Shown here piece after piece: positions 25,184 through 33,418 of a stretch of 64,000 nucleotides of DNA. Both the position numbers and the translations under genes were made by a program. The number at the start of each line of letters is the position of its first letter. Within the stretch, counting starts at the first letter, position 1. Below the pieces are notes generated by a model that was given only the letters and a program-made list of their open reading frames with translations, did no database searches and was not told where the DNA came from. Origin of the DNA: Anaerolineales bacterium (lineage in GTDB: Bacteria; Chloroflexota; Anaerolineae; Anaerolineales; UBA4823); the NCBI GenBank assembly GCA_025057645.1, contig JANXBJ010000001.1, positions 244,357-308,356 of the forward strand, in the 5' to 3' direction.

Positions 25184-26416
25184 CTATACCCATTTTCCGG
25201 CCATGCTCATTTGTGATTCAAAAGGCGTCTCACTGCCTTTGAGCAACACGTTCCAGTAAATCCAGCGGAACATCATTTTACCCCAATGATTGGCATGCGA
25301 CTCCTTGAGTAAGGAGAACGGCCCGAAGCCGGGCAAGGGGAATTTTCCGGGCAGAGGTTCGACCTCATAATTGAAGTCGATTAGCAAGCCTTTGTTGAAC
25401 CCAGATTCGATAAAGCAGTTGGCATGCCCATCATACTTGGGCAGCAGTTCCAAGCCTTCGATGCTGCGGAGTAGATTCTCGACAAGTACATCCGCCATAT
25501 AGTGTGCCACCGAACCCGCTTTAGAGGTTGGAACGTTGCTGGCATCGCCAATAACAAAAATGTTTTCCCAATCTCGACTACGCAGAGTGTGCTTCTCGGT
25601 TGGGACATAGTTCAATTCGTCACCCATTTGGGAGCGTTGGATGACTTCGTCACCTTTGTTAGTTGGAATACTAATCAATAGGTCGTATTCTACCTCGATT
25701 TCGTCGTAGGAGCGAATCACTTGTTTGGCATTGTCCACTTCCATGATATTGAAATCGGTTACGGCGTGGATTCCTTTTGCTTCAAGCATCCCACCTAGAG
25801 TTTTTGCTGCGCGTGGTTTGGTGAAAACCTCAGAGAGGGGGGTGGTAAACACGAGCTCCACCTTGTCCCGCATCCCGCGCTCGGTGAAGAACCAGTCGGC
25901 CAGGAAGAGGAACTCCAGTGGGGCAACTGGGCACTTGATGGGCATTTCGGCAATGTTAACCACTAAGCGTCCGCCTTTCCAGTGCTTAAGAAAGTCGGCT
26001 AATTTGACTGCGCCTTCGAGGTTGTAGAAGGTAAAGATGTTTTTATTCCAACCCCCGTCGACCATGCCCTCAATTTCTTCGGGATGGATGTCGCTGCCGG
26101 TGGCGATGACGAGATAATCGTAATTCAGCGCTTGGTTGCCCTTTCGTAAGAGAACCCGGTTCTTTTCCGGCTCAATTACTTCAACCTCACTGAAGATCAC
26201 CTCAACAGTGGGGGGTAAGAAGTTACGTTTGGGCTTGACCACATCCCGTTGGGTATAGATTCCGAAGGGGATGAATAGATAACCCGGTTGATAATGATGG
26301 GCTTCGTCGCGGTCGACCACAATGATGCGCCATTCTTGTGGATCGAGCTGTTTGGCCATTTTGTTGGCGACCATGGTACCGCCGGTGCCGGCGCCGAGGA
26401 TGAGTAAGGTCTTCAT
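25184..26416 (-). CDS. sqr: Sulfide:quinone oxidoreductase-type FAD enzyme
   Basis: 410 residues. The FAD-binding GAGTGG (8-13), the ATG motif in YLVIATGSD and the second FAD motif IFVIGDASN are present. The only two cysteines, C162 in MPIKCPVAP and C334 in GHANCFIESG, match the redox-active pair of SQR enzymes (the C-x-AP motif is characteristic). SQR oxidises sulfide to persulfide/polysulfide and reduces the quinone pool at the membrane. The C-terminal amphipathic region (HWGKMMFRWIYWNVLLKG) may dock to the bilayer. Its ATG overlaps the arsR stop. Confidence 0.88.
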   Translation of the reverse strand: MKTLLILGAGTGGTMVANKMAKQLDPQEWRIIVVDRDEAHHYQPGYLFIPFGIYTQRDVVKPKRNFLPPTVEVIFSEVEVIEPEKNRVLLRKGNQALNYDYLVIATGSDIHPEEIEGMVDGGWNKNIFTFYNLEGAVKLADFLKHWKGGRLVVNIAEMPIKCPVAPLEFLFLADWFFTERGMRDKVELVFTTPLSEVFTKPRAAKTLGGMLEAKGIHAVTDFNIMEVDNAKQVIRSYDEIEVEYDLLISIPTNKGDEVIQRSQMGDELNYVPTEKHTLRSRDWENIFVIGDASNVPTSKAGSVAHYMADVLVENLLRSIEGLELLPKYDGHANCFIESGFNKGLLIDFNYEVEPLPGKFPLPGFGPFSLLKESHANHWGKMMFRWIYWNVLLKGSETPFESQMSMAGKWV

Positions 26417-26787
26417 AGGTCTGCATCTCCTTGAAACAATGGTTCAAATGGTACGGCGATGTTAAGTAGTTGGGCGCGTTCTTTCATAGTGTCCGCCAAA
26501 ATCTCGCGCAATAAGTTTAGCGCAGTGATTACGCGGGGATCCTTGAGACGGTAGTGAATAAATTGTCCTGCGCGTTCAAAAGTGACCAGTCCGATCTCAC
26601 GCAGCACTTTCAAATGGCGTGAGACAGTGGATTGATTCATGCCTAGTGCTTCGACAATCTCGGAAACGGTGCAATCTTTTTCTGCAAGGGTGTAAAGGAT
26701 CATTATGCGACTAGGATCTGCCAGTCCGCTACAGATATGAGCGTGCAGTTGGTGAATTTCTTCTTGTAGATTTTTCGGGAGGCTCAC
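26413..26787 (-). CDS. ArsR/SmtB-family repressor of the sulfide operon
   Basis: 124 residues with a winged HTH: LADPSRIMILYTLAEKDCTVSEIVEALGMNQSTVSRHLKVLREIGLVTFERAGQFIHYRL. It is the first gene of the sqr operon and overlaps sqr by 4 bases, so it very probably autoregulates the cluster. Cysteines occur at C18 and C39 only. The second C-terminal cysteine of persulfide sensors of the BigR/SqrR type is not present, so the sensing mechanism may differ; the inducer is inferred from context. Confidence 0.9.
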   Translation of the reverse strand: MSLPKNLQEEIHQLHAHICSGLADPSRIMILYTLAEKDCTVSEIVEALGMNQSTVSRHLKVLREIGLVTFERAGQFIHYRLKDPRVITALNLLREILADTMKERAQLLNIAVPFEPLFQGDADL

Positions 26788-26808
26788 AGTTCACTCCTTC
26801 GAAGAATT

Positions 26809-26836
26809 ATATGTGATTTAGCGCATATTCGCATAT
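26809..26836. promoter_or_regulatory. Probable ArsR operator
   Basis: ATATGTG (26809-26815) and CGCATAT (26822-26828) form a 7-6-7 palindrome with one mismatch, and a second CGCATAT copy lies at 26830-26836. The site sits just downstream of the minus-strand -10 box, the expected position for repression by the ArsR-family protein. Confidence 0.6.
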
Positions 26837-26842
26837 ACTTTT

Positions 26843-26871
26843 ATTATACAAAGAGCAAGAAGCATAGTGAA
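26843..26871 (-). promoter_or_regulatory. Promoter of the arsR-sqr operon
   Basis: On the minus strand a perfect TATAAT (26843-26848) and a weaker TTCACT (26866-26871) are separated by 17 bases. The -10 abuts the palindromic operator. Confidence 0.65.
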
Positions 26872-26879
26872 ATTATTCA

Positions 26880-27286
26880 CTTTTGGAGGAGATAAGTGTC
26901 ATATAAGGGGGGATTGCTTGCCAAAGAGGAAGATGATAGCAAGCCTTGCGATGCTTTATCATACCGGTTTGGAGTGAGCTTTAGTCTGTGGGCGTCTTCT
27001 GCTCTCAAGTGTGCGATAAGCCGCTTTTGGCCCATAGTATCTGGGCGCAGCGCAAGTCCTTTTAGTTATAGGTCGATTTGGCCTGCTCGTATTTTCTTTG
27101 CTCAGATCCCAAACAGGGCAGTGCGGCTTTGCAATTCGAAGGCAGGTGTAGTAAGAAGTTAGTCCGAATAACTGCCTAAAAGGGAAGCCCTGTGATTCTC
27201 TTTTCTGTGGAGTTACTAGTCGGAAGGACTTTGACTAATGTACTCGTCTCGCCAAAGAGGTTGAACCGGTTATAATTCCCTCTCTG
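26880..27286. other. Intergenic stretch with no convincing gene
   Basis: A GTG-start ORF of 88 codons (26896-27162) begins after a good GGAGGAG site, but its composition is not protein-like and it carries no recognisable motif. Otherwise only the methyltransferase -10 box is visible. It could be decayed coding sequence or a regulatory spacer. Confidence 0.4.
27271..27276 (+). promoter_or_regulatory. -10 box of a leaderless methyltransferase gene
   Basis: A perfect TATAAT ends 10 bases before the ATG at 27287, so transcription should start within a few bases of the start codon. There is no room for a ribosome-binding site. No good -35 is visible. Confidence 0.6.
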
Positions 27287-28162
27287 ATGGAGAACGTGAT
27301 CTACTTTGGTGACAACCTGTCAATTTTAGAGCGGTTACCCTCCGAGTCGATCGATCTGATCTATATCGATCCCCCCTTCAACACCCGAAAGATGCAGCGG
27401 CGCACCCAGATTCGCACTATCCGCTCGGAAGATGGTGATCGGGTAGGTTTCCAAGGCGCGCGTTACCGAACTATTCCTATTGGGACGAAAGCCTACTTGG
27501 ATTGGTTTGACGATTTCTTAGAGTTTTTAGAGCCGCGCTTGCGCGAGGCGCAGCGTTTGCTTAAGGAGCATGGCTCGCTGTATTTTCATATTGACTATCG
27601 CGAAGTGCATTATTGTAAGATACTCCTCGATGCGATTTTTGGGCGAGAATGCTTTCTAAATGAAATTATCTGGGCTTACGACTTTGGCGGCCGCACAAGA
27701 AGACGGTGGCCACCGAAGCATGACAACATCCTCGTTTATGTGAAAAATCCCCGGAAGTACCTCTTCAATTACGAGGAAATTGAAAGGATACCCTATATGG
27801 CCCCGGGGCTGGTGGGCCCGGAAAAAGCCCGGCGAGGGAAAACTCCCACAGACACCTGGTGGCATACGATTGTCCCCACGAACGGAAAGGAGAAAACAGG
27901 TTACCCAACCCAAAAGCCGTTGGGAATTTTAGAGCGCATCATCCGTGCTTCTAGCCCTAGGGGTGGGGTGGTTTTGGATTTCTTCGCTGGCAGTGGCACC
28001 ACTGGCGAAGCAGCTTGGAAGTTAGGGAGATACTTCATCTTGATTGATAATAACCCCGAAGCAATGCGGGTTATGGCGAAGCGCTTTCGAGACATCGATT
28101 CGATCCGCTGGGTTGGGTTCGATCCCCAAGGGTCTGACTGGGAAGAGCATAAGGGACTATAG
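27287..28162 (+). CDS. Orphan DNA methyltransferase (N4-cytosine/N6-adenine, beta class)
   Basis: 291 residues. Motif IV DPPF (28-31) comes before the SAM-binding FAGSGTTGEAAW near residue 238, the order of beta-class DNA amino-methyltransferases. The region between them (GGRTRRRWPPKHDNILVYVKN) is the target-recognition part; NGKEKTGYPTQKPLGILERII is also typical. No restriction endonuclease gene is adjacent, so it is probably a solitary regulatory or protective methylase. It converges with alr, overlapping by 6 bases. Confidence 0.92.
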   Translation: MENVIYFGDNLSILERLPSESIDLIYIDPPFNTRKMQRRTQIRTIRSEDGDRVGFQGARYRTIPIGTKAYLDWFDDFLEFLEPRLREAQRLLKEHGSLYFHIDYREVHYCKILLDAIFGRECFLNEIIWAYDFGGRTRRRWPPKHDNILVYVKNPRKYLFNYEEIERIPYMAPGLVGPEKARRGKTPTDTWWHTIVPTNGKEKTGYPTQKPLGILERIIRASSPRGGVVLDFFAGSGTTGEAAWKLGRYFILIDNNPEAMRVMAKRFRDIDSIRWVGFDPQGSDWEEHKGL

Positions 28163-29278
28163 GTTCAGGTAAATTCGCGGTACCCGCCTTCCAATCCCAC
28201 AGATCACCTCATAGTTGATGGTGCTCCAGAGGCCGGCGACCTCATCGGCGGTAATTTGTTGACCCCCCTGCTTGCCGATCAGGACGACCTCATCTCCCAC
28301 TTCGGCCTCTGGCACCCCATCTAACTGAACCATGCATTGATCCATGCAGACGCGGCCGACAACTGGCACTTTTTTCCCCTTGATCAGAACCATATTTCCC
28401 GGAACGCGCCGAAAGCCATCTGCGTAGCCGACGGGTAGAGTACCGATGCGCTCGTTTGTCTGTGTGACGTAGGCATGGCCGTAACTGATCCCTTCGCCGG
28501 GGGGCACGATCTTGACATGGCTTAGAACCGTTTTCCAGCTCAGAGCGGGCTTAAAGACCGGGGGAAGAGGGCGGTCTGGAGATGGATTCAAACCGTACAT
28601 AGCGATGCCGATTCGCACCATGTTGAAGAGCGTCTCTTTGTAGTTGAGAGTGGCCGCAGAGTTTGCAGCATGGATGCGCAGAGAGGTAGGGAGATAGGGG
28701 CGCATCTTTTCTAGTGCGTCGCAGAAACGCTGAAGCTGCCGCTGGGTTGGAGCGGGATCGTTCTCATCAGCGCGAGCGAAATGAGTATAGACCCCTTCCC
28801 AGACTAAATGCTTTGCTCGAGCAAGTTGCTTTGCAATCGCTCCCGCCTCTTGAGGGAAAGCCCCGATCCGTCCCATTCCGCTATCGATTTTCAAGTGAAC
28901 TGAAGCCCTTCGCCCAAGCTGTCTTGCACAGAGTTCAATCTCTTCGATGTGTTTAGGACTCCAAACGGTCAGAGAGATATCGGATTGGATTGCATGTTCG
29001 AGGAAGCCGTTTGACAAATACCCGAGAACGAGAATCGGCGCCGCAATCCCTGCATTCCTCAACTCCAAAGCTTCTTCGATCCGAGAAACCCCTAGCCAGG
29101 TAGCCCCACCCTGAAGAGCGGCGCGCGCAACGGGAACACTTCCATGACCGTAGCCATCGGCTTTGACGACCGCCATCACTGCGACACCGCTGTGCTCGAC
29201 AATCCAGCGCACGTTGTCGCGAATGGCCTGCAGATCGACTTCCACCCAAGTGGAATAGGGAGGGCTTGAGTTGGGCAT
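28157..29278 (-). CDS. alr: Alanine racemase
   Basis: 373 residues from the ATG at 29278, which lies 4 bases after the guaB stop; the longer frame upstream is guaB overlap. The PLP-binding Lys39 lies in VMAVVKADGYGHG, and GISYGHAYVT holds the second catalytic Tyr. MVRIGIAMYGLNPS and VCMDQCMVQLD are further family motifs. It makes D-alanine for peptidoglycan. Coupling to guaB suggests co-expression of two growth-linked enzymes. Confidence 0.95.
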   Translation of the reverse strand: MPNSSPPYSTWVEVDLQAIRDNVRWIVEHSGVAVMAVVKADGYGHGSVPVARAALQGGATWLGVSRIEEALELRNAGIAAPILVLGYLSNGFLEHAIQSDISLTVWSPKHIEEIELCARQLGRRASVHLKIDSGMGRIGAFPQEAGAIAKQLARAKHLVWEGVYTHFARADENDPAPTQRQLQRFCDALEKMRPYLPTSLRIHAANSAATLNYKETLFNMVRIGIAMYGLNPSPDRPLPPVFKPALSWKTVLSHVKIVPPGEGISYGHAYVTQTNERIGTLPVGYADGFRRVPGNMVLIKGKKVPVVGRVCMDQCMVQLDGVPEAEVGDEVVLIGKQGGQQITADEVAGLWSTINYEVICGIGRRVPRIYLNL

Positions 29279-29282
29279 CCCG

Positions 29283-30728
29283 CTATAGCACAGTAACGTC
29301 GTGGACTCCCGATTCGACTTGAGAAGAGTGGGTAATGCGGATAAACTCAGCTTTTTCAACCAGTTCAGTGAGGTTCGTGGCTCCGCAGTAGCTCATGCCG
29401 GAGCGCAGCCCGCCCAGCAATTGATGTAGTACCTCGTTAAGCGAGCCACGATAGGGCACGACAGCTTCTACCCCCTCAGGGACAATGTCACTCCACTCCT
29501 CCCAATCTACATCGTTTTGATGATCGAGCTTGCGACGAGTGATATTGGCGGTTAGAGAGGCCATGCCACGCACTACTTTGTAGGCCTGTCCATTGCGGAA
29601 GATGGTCGGCCCCGGGCTTTCCTTAGTGCCGCTGAGTAAGCTGCCCAGCATCACCGTGCTTGCTCCAGCGGCTAAGGCCTTAGTAATGTCCCCTGAATTG
29701 CGAATTCCCCCGTCAGCAATGATCGGCACGCCCAATCTGCGCCCGGCCTCGGCGCAATCGGCGATCGCCGTCAGTTGAGGCACACCGAAGCCGGTAACGA
29801 TTCGGGTGATGCAGATCGAACCCGAACCGACCCCCACCTTAACTGCATCCGCACCAGCTTGGTGGAGATCGGATACTCCTTCTGGGGTTGCTACGTTCCC
29901 AGCAATAATCGGGACAGAGGGGAATTCGCGTTTCAGTTGTTGGACCATACGAATGACGATTTCAAGATGTCCATGGGCGACGTCCACTACCAACACGTCC
30001 GCCTCTGCCGCAACGCAGGCCCGGGCGCGTTCTAGATCGGATGGATTCGCTCCGACAGCGGCTCCTACTCTTAGGCGACCTTTGGAATCTTTGGTTGCTT
30101 GGGGATGCTCTTGAATCTTGATAATGTCCTGAGCGGTGACTAGTCCGACCACTCGATCGTTGGCGTCCACTAGCGGAAGCTTTTCAATCCGGTGCTGGTA
30201 AAGTTTTTGGCGCGCAAGCGTAAGGGGTTCGTCTGCAGCAGCGACAACTAATCGCTCTCTAGGAGTCATGGCGTCCTGGACTTTTGCCGAGAGGTCCGGT
30301 GCGAGTAAAATGTCGCGGGTGGTGATTATTCCAAGGAGAGTGCCCTCAGCATCGGTTACAACGAGGCCTCCGATATCCGCCTGAAGCATTCGCCTGCGAG
30401 CCTCCTCAAGTGTAGCCGTGGGTGGAATGGTCAATGGATTTTCGACCACAAAGCTTTCGGCACGCTTGACGCGCTGAACCATCTCCGCTTGGCGCTGCAC
30501 CGTCATAAAGCGATGCAAGATCCCAATTCCACCCGCACGCGCCATAGCGATGGCCATTTCGCTCTCTGTGACGGTATCCATGTTAGCGCTGACGATCGGG
30601 ATGGCCAGTTGGATTTGGGGAGTTAGCCAAGCGGAGAGATCGATTTGCTTACGGCTGACAACAGCAGATCGCTTGGGGATAAGGAGAACATCGTCAAACG
30701 TTAGGCCGAGATCGGGTCTTAACTTCAT
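29283..30728 (-). CDS. guaB: IMP dehydrogenase
   Basis: 481 residues from the ATG at 30728 (site GGAGGTAGC). The start [21 protein letters not shown], the paired CBS domains (about 95-205) inserted in the barrel, the catalytic [15 protein letters not shown] loop and the C-terminal RGMASL motif are diagnostic. GuaB oxidises IMP to XMP with NAD, the rate-limiting step of GMP synthesis. The CBS pair allows allosteric control by purine nucleotides. alr follows as the next gene. Confidence 0.97.
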   Translation of the reverse strand: MKLRPDLGLTFDDVLLIPKRSAVVSRKQIDLSAWLTPQIQLAIPIVSANMDTVTESEMAIAMARAGGIGILHRFMTVQRQAEMVQRVKRAESFVVENPLTIPPTATLEEARRRMLQADIGGLVVTDAEGTLLGIITTRDILLAPDLSAKVQDAMTPRERLVVAAADEPLTLARQKLYQHRIEKLPLVDANDRVVGLVTAQDIIKIQEHPQATKDSKGRLRVGAAVGANPSDLERARACVAAEADVLVVDVAHGHLEIVIRMVQQLKREFPSVPIIAGNVATPEGVSDLHQAGADAVKVGVGSGSICITRIVTGFGVPQLTAIADCAEAGRRLGVPIIADGGIRNSGDITKALAAGASTVMLGSLLSGTKESPGPTIFRNGQAYKVVRGMASLTANITRRKLDHQNDVDWEEWSDIVPEGVEAVVPYRGSLNEVLHQLLGGLRSGMSYCGATNLTELVEKAEFIRITHSSQVESGVHDVTVL

Positions 30729-30836
30729 GCTACCTCCGAAACTTGCCGGCCAAAGCGCTTTAGCAGTTGGAGAGGCGTATGCTCTTGAAATGGTCGGAAG
30801 TCGGCAAGGCGTTTGTTTCCCAGAATTGCTTATTAT

Positions 30837-30866
30837 TATATACCCTTCGAGGAATCTGTTTGTAAA
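30837..30866 (-). promoter_or_regulatory. Probable promoter of guaB-alr
   Basis: On the minus strand TTTACA (30861-30866) and TATATA (30837-30842) are separated by 18 bases. A leader of about 100 nt follows, ending in a GGAGGTAGC ribosome-binding site. Confidence 0.5.
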
Positions 30867-30879
30867 AGGTGACAAAAAT

Positions 30880-30910
30880 GGCTCGGAAATCTTGTGTACT
30901 TTACCGAGCC
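30880..30910. repeat. Inverted repeat upstream of the aro promoter
   Basis: GGCTCGG (30880-30886) and CCGAGCC (30904-30910) form a perfect 7-bp inverted repeat with a 17-base spacer. It lies between the divergent guaB and aro promoters, 8 bases before the aro -35. It could be an operator or upstream activation site. Confidence 0.45.
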
Positions 30911-30917
30911 AAACTCC

Positions 30918-30946
30918 TTGACTTTGTTTTTCGTTTTCTATAGAAT
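30918..30946 (+). promoter_or_regulatory. Promoter of the aromatic amino acid operon
   Basis: TTGACT (30918-30923) and TAGAAT (30941-30946) with a 17-base spacer. The predicted start near 30953 is only about 2 bases before the ATG of the leader peptide. Confidence 0.85.
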
Positions 30947-30954
30947 TTAAGCAA

Positions 30955-31032
30955 ATGAGGACCTGGTTTGCTTCGTACCGCTACTTTTATTACTTTGGCA
31001 GGGTGCCCCCGGTTGCCGTTGGCGGTGCTTAA
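30955..31032 (+). CDS. Leader peptide of the aro operon attenuator
   Basis: 25 codons plus TAA. The peptide begins MRTWFASYRYFYYF and continues with a Pro/Val/Gly/Ala tail (residues 15-25). Of its first 14 residues eight are aromatic: Trp4, Phe5, Tyr8, Tyr10, Phe11, Tyr12, Tyr13, Phe14. The predicted transcription start is almost at the ATG and no ribosome-binding site is present, so it would be translated from a leaderless transcript. It ends 34 bases before an intrinsic terminator and 81 bases before aroH. The sequence fits a ribosome-mediated attenuator sensing Tyr/Phe (and Trp) tRNA charging. It is too short for standard gene callers. Confidence 0.85.
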   Translation: MRTWFASYRYFYYFGRVPPVAVGGA

Positions 31033-31082
31033 GCAAACGGAAGGTCTAGTTGCTGAAAACAATTTCCTGCGAAGCCAACGGC
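31015..31082 (+). promoter_or_regulatory. Antiterminator pairing of the aro attenuator
   Basis: GCCGTTGGC (31015-31023, within leader codons 21-23) is the exact complement of GCCAACGGC (31074-31082), which forms the loop and inner stem of the terminator. A ribosome stalled at the aromatic codons would leave the first segment free to pair. One that reaches the stop codon would cover it and allow termination. An upstream GGCAGGG (30997-31003) can also pair with parts of 31008-31017. Confidence 0.75.
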
Positions 31083-31097
31083 TTCGCAGATTTTTTT
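31067..31097 (+). terminator. Attenuator terminator upstream of aroH
   Basis: A 10-bp perfect stem CTGCGAAGCC (31067-31076)/GGCTTCGCAG (31080-31089) with a 3-base loop AAC, followed by A and seven Ts. It lies 16 bases before the aroH ATG, inside the operon leader, and so must be conditional. Confidence 0.92.
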
Positions 31098-31113
31098 ATT
31101 TAGGAGTCGAGAG

Positions 31114-31488
31114 ATGGCTTTGCGTGGGATTCGTGGCGCCATAGTAGTCGCAGAGGACACACCCGAAGCGATCCTTGCGGCTGCTCACCAGTTGCTGGAA
31201 GCGATTCTGATCGCCAATCCTTCTCTCCATCCTGAGGAGGTTGCAAGCTGTTTCTTTACGGTGACACCGGATTTGACAGCGGAATATCCAGCCAAGGCTG
31301 CGCGGCTTATGGGATGGTCGGAAGTTCCGTTGATCTGTGCTCAGGAGATGGACGTTCCGCATGGCCTGAAGCGCTGTCTCCGCATCCTCATTCATTGGAA
31401 TACGGAATTGAATCCCTCGGAAATAGAACATGTTTACCTCGGGGAAGCAGCTCGACTGCGACCTGAATGGGAGTTTCCAAGATCGTAG
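31114..31488 (+). CDS. aroH: Chorismate mutase, AroH class
   Basis: 124 residues. The trimeric AroH-type mutase converts chorismate to prephenate for Phe and Tyr. Residues matching the Bacillus subtilis active site fall at the same positions: Arg7 (LRGIRGA), Cys75 and Glu78 (CAQEMDV), Arg90 (CLRIL) and Tyr108 (HVYLG). It is the first structural gene of the operon and follows the attenuator with a TAGGAG site. No fused prephenate dehydrogenase or dehydratase domain is present; tyrA is two genes downstream. Confidence 0.96.
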   Translation: MALRGIRGAIVVAEDTPEAILAAAHQLLEAILIANPSLHPEEVASCFFTVTPDLTAEYPAKAARLMGWSEVPLICAQEMDVPHGLKRCLRILIHWNTELNPSEIEHVYLGEAARLRPEWEFPRS

Positions 31489-31516
31489 TCAAATCTCGAA
31501 GAGAAAGGAGTGTAGG

Positions 31517-32557
31517 ATGATCATCATCATGAAAGCCCAAGCGACCCAAGCTCAGATCGAAGCTGTGGTGCGCCGCATTGAAGAGTGCGGTTTGCGCGCT
31601 CATCTTTCCCAAGGGGAAGAGCGCTGTATTATCGGTGCCATCGGAGATGACCGCCCTATCCCGAAAGATCCGTTCATGGTTCTGGATGGTGTTGAACAAG
31701 TTCTCCCGATTTTGAAGCCGTATAAGTTGGCCTCGCGGGATTTTCAGTCTACCAACACGGTCTTTCGTCTAGATGGGGTAACCATTGGCTCAAATTCGAT
31801 TGTGATTATCGCCGGGCCTTGTTCTGTTGAAGACCGCGTTCAATATATCGAAACCGCTTTCGCCGTCCGGGAGGCTGGAGCTCATGCCCTGCGCGGCGGA
31901 GCCTATAAGCCGCGCACCTCGCCCTACTCTTTCCAGGGGCTAGGTGAAGCCGGTTTGGAAATTTTAGCCGAAGCGCGAGAATTGACCGGCATGCCGGTGG
32001 TGACGGAAGTGATGGCTCCAGAGCAGGTGCCTTTGGTGGCCAAGTATGCCGATGTAATGCAGATCGGAGCGCGTAACATGCAGAATTACGCCTTGCTCCA
32101 CGCAGCCGGGAGAAGTCAACACCCAGTGTTGATCAAGAGGGGAATGAGCGCCACGATTGAAGAATTGCTGATGTCGGCCGAGTATGTTCTCTCCCATGGC
32201 AACCGGCGGGTGATCTTATGTGAACGAGGGATTCGCACTTTCGAGACGGCGACGCGCAACACCACCGATATCAATGCCATTCCGGTTCTGAAAGAAGCTA
32301 CTCACCTGCCGGTCATTTTAGATCCCAGTCATAGCACTGGCAAATGGGAGTACGTGACGGCGATTGCCAGAGCGGCTGTGGCGGCCGGCGCCGATGGCTT
32401 GATGATCGAAGTGCACCCGAACCCGGCAGAAGCCAAGTCGGATGGTGCGCAGTCCTTGAAACCGGAGCGTTTTGCAGAGCTGGTGCGTCAGGTACGGCTG
32501 GTTGCGGAGGCCGTGGGGAGAGACCTAAAGGCTTCGGAGCCTGCTCTTGCCCAATGA
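31517..32557 (+). CDS. aroF: DAHP synthase (3-deoxy-7-phosphoheptulonate synthase)
   Basis: 346 residues from the ATG at 31517 with an AAAGGAG site. Residues 1-80 form a ferredoxin-like regulatory domain, as in Thermotoga DAHP synthase, followed by the catalytic barrel ([61 protein letters not shown]). It condenses PEP with erythrose-4-phosphate, the first step of the shikimate pathway. The N-terminal domain usually confers Tyr/Phe feedback inhibition. The stop overlaps the tyrA ATG. Confidence 0.96.
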   Translation: MIIIMKAQATQAQIEAVVRRIEECGLRAHLSQGEERCIIGAIGDDRPIPKDPFMVLDGVEQVLPILKPYKLASRDFQSTNTVFRLDGVTIGSNSIVIIAGPCSVEDRVQYIETAFAVREAGAHALRGGAYKPRTSPYSFQGLGEAGLEILAEARELTGMPVVTEVMAPEQVPLVAKYADVMQIGARNMQNYALLHAAGRSQHPVLIKRGMSATIEELLMSAEYVLSHGNRRVILCERGIRTFETATRNTTDINAIPVLKEATHLPVILDPSHSTGKWEYVTAIARAAVAAGADGLMIEVHPNPAEAKSDGAQSLKPERFAELVRQVRLVAEAVGRDLKASEPALAQ

Positions 32558-33414
32558 ACAGCCAGCTTCCGCTGTCTCTTGCACATTGTCGGGTCTTGAT
32601 CGTGGGGCTGGGGCTCATGGGAGCTTCCCTTGCCTTGGCCTTGCGAGGCAAGTGTAAGGCTCTCTATGGAGTGGATCGGAATGAGGACACTTGTCGTTTA
32701 GCTCTGATGCATGAAGTGGTGGATGCAGTTTGGCAGGATGCCACCAAGACCCGCCCGGTGGATATGATGATCTTAGCTGTTCCAGTAGGACAGATTTTGG
32801 GCTTGCTTGAACAAATTAACGAAGCGATTCTGACACCAACCGTTATTATGGATGTCGGTTCGACCAAGACGGTGATCTGCCGGGCAATGGAGAAACTGGC
32901 TGAGCATCTTGATCCCATCGGGGGACATCCGATGTGCGGCAAGGAAACCCTAGGGATCCAGTCCGCTGACGCAGCAATTTATCAAGGCGCTCCATTTGCA
33001 TTAGTGCCTTTAGAGCGTACCAGCTCCTACGCCAAGTCCCTCGCAGAGCAGTTGGTTGCAGCAATTGGTAGTCGTGTTGTTTGGCTGGATGCCGAAACCC
33101 ACGATCGGATAGTTGCTGCGGTAAGCCATTTGCCCTATCTGCTGGCGAGTGCCCTGACACTCAGTGTGCCCTTGGAGTTAACCTCTCTCATCGGGCCCGG
33201 TTTTCGCAGCAGCACGCGGTTGGCAGCCACGCCGACCACGATGATGTTGGATGTGCTAAAAACGAATCGCTCCTTTATTCTGGAAGCGGTTGAACGAGTG
33301 GAAGAGGAATTATCCCGCCTAAAGGCCTATCTTTACCGTGAGGAGTATGAACTCTTGAACTCTCGGCTGAATGTTGCTGCCGAACATCTGCAAAGAATCC
33401 TTCAGAAGGAATAA
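32554..33414 (+). CDS. tyrA: Prephenate/arogenate dehydrogenase
   Basis: 286 residues from the ATG at 32554 (ATGA overlap with aroF). The NAD(P)-binding [14 protein letters not shown] (17-30), [32 protein letters not shown] and [13 protein letters not shown] are TyrA motifs. It oxidatively decarboxylates prephenate or arogenate toward tyrosine. Cofactor and substrate preference cannot be read reliably. No C-terminal ACT domain is present, so regulation is likely at the level of transcription and DAHP synthase. Confidence 0.94.
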   Translation: MNSQLPLSLAHCRVLIVGLGLMGASLALALRGKCKALYGVDRNEDTCRLALMHEVVDAVWQDATKTRPVDMMILAVPVGQILGLLEQINEAILTPTVIMDVGSTKTVICRAMEKLAEHLDPIGGHPMCGKETLGIQSADAAIYQGAPFALVPLERTSSYAKSLAEQLVAAIGSRVVWLDAETHDRIVAAVSHLPYLLASALTLSVPLELTSLIGPGFRSSTRLAATPTTMMLDVLKTNRSFILEAVERVEEELSRLKAYLYREEYELLNSRLNVAAEHLQRILQKE

Positions 33415-33418
33415 CTCG

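Noticed and set aside
26896-27162. 88-codon GTG ORF after a GGAGGAG site
   Set aside because: The composition is not protein-like, no motif is visible, and the region looks like spacer; the ribosome-binding site alone is not enough.
27231-27236. TTGACT as a -35 for the methyltransferase
   Set aside because: It lies 34 bases from the TATAAT, too far for a functional promoter.
30729-30875. N-terminal extension of guaB
   Set aside because: Family alignment places the start at MKLRPDLG, with GGAGGTAGC upstream.
32344-32553. N-terminal extension of tyrA
   Set aside because: Lies entirely inside aroF in a different frame; the ATGA junction at 32554 is the natural start.
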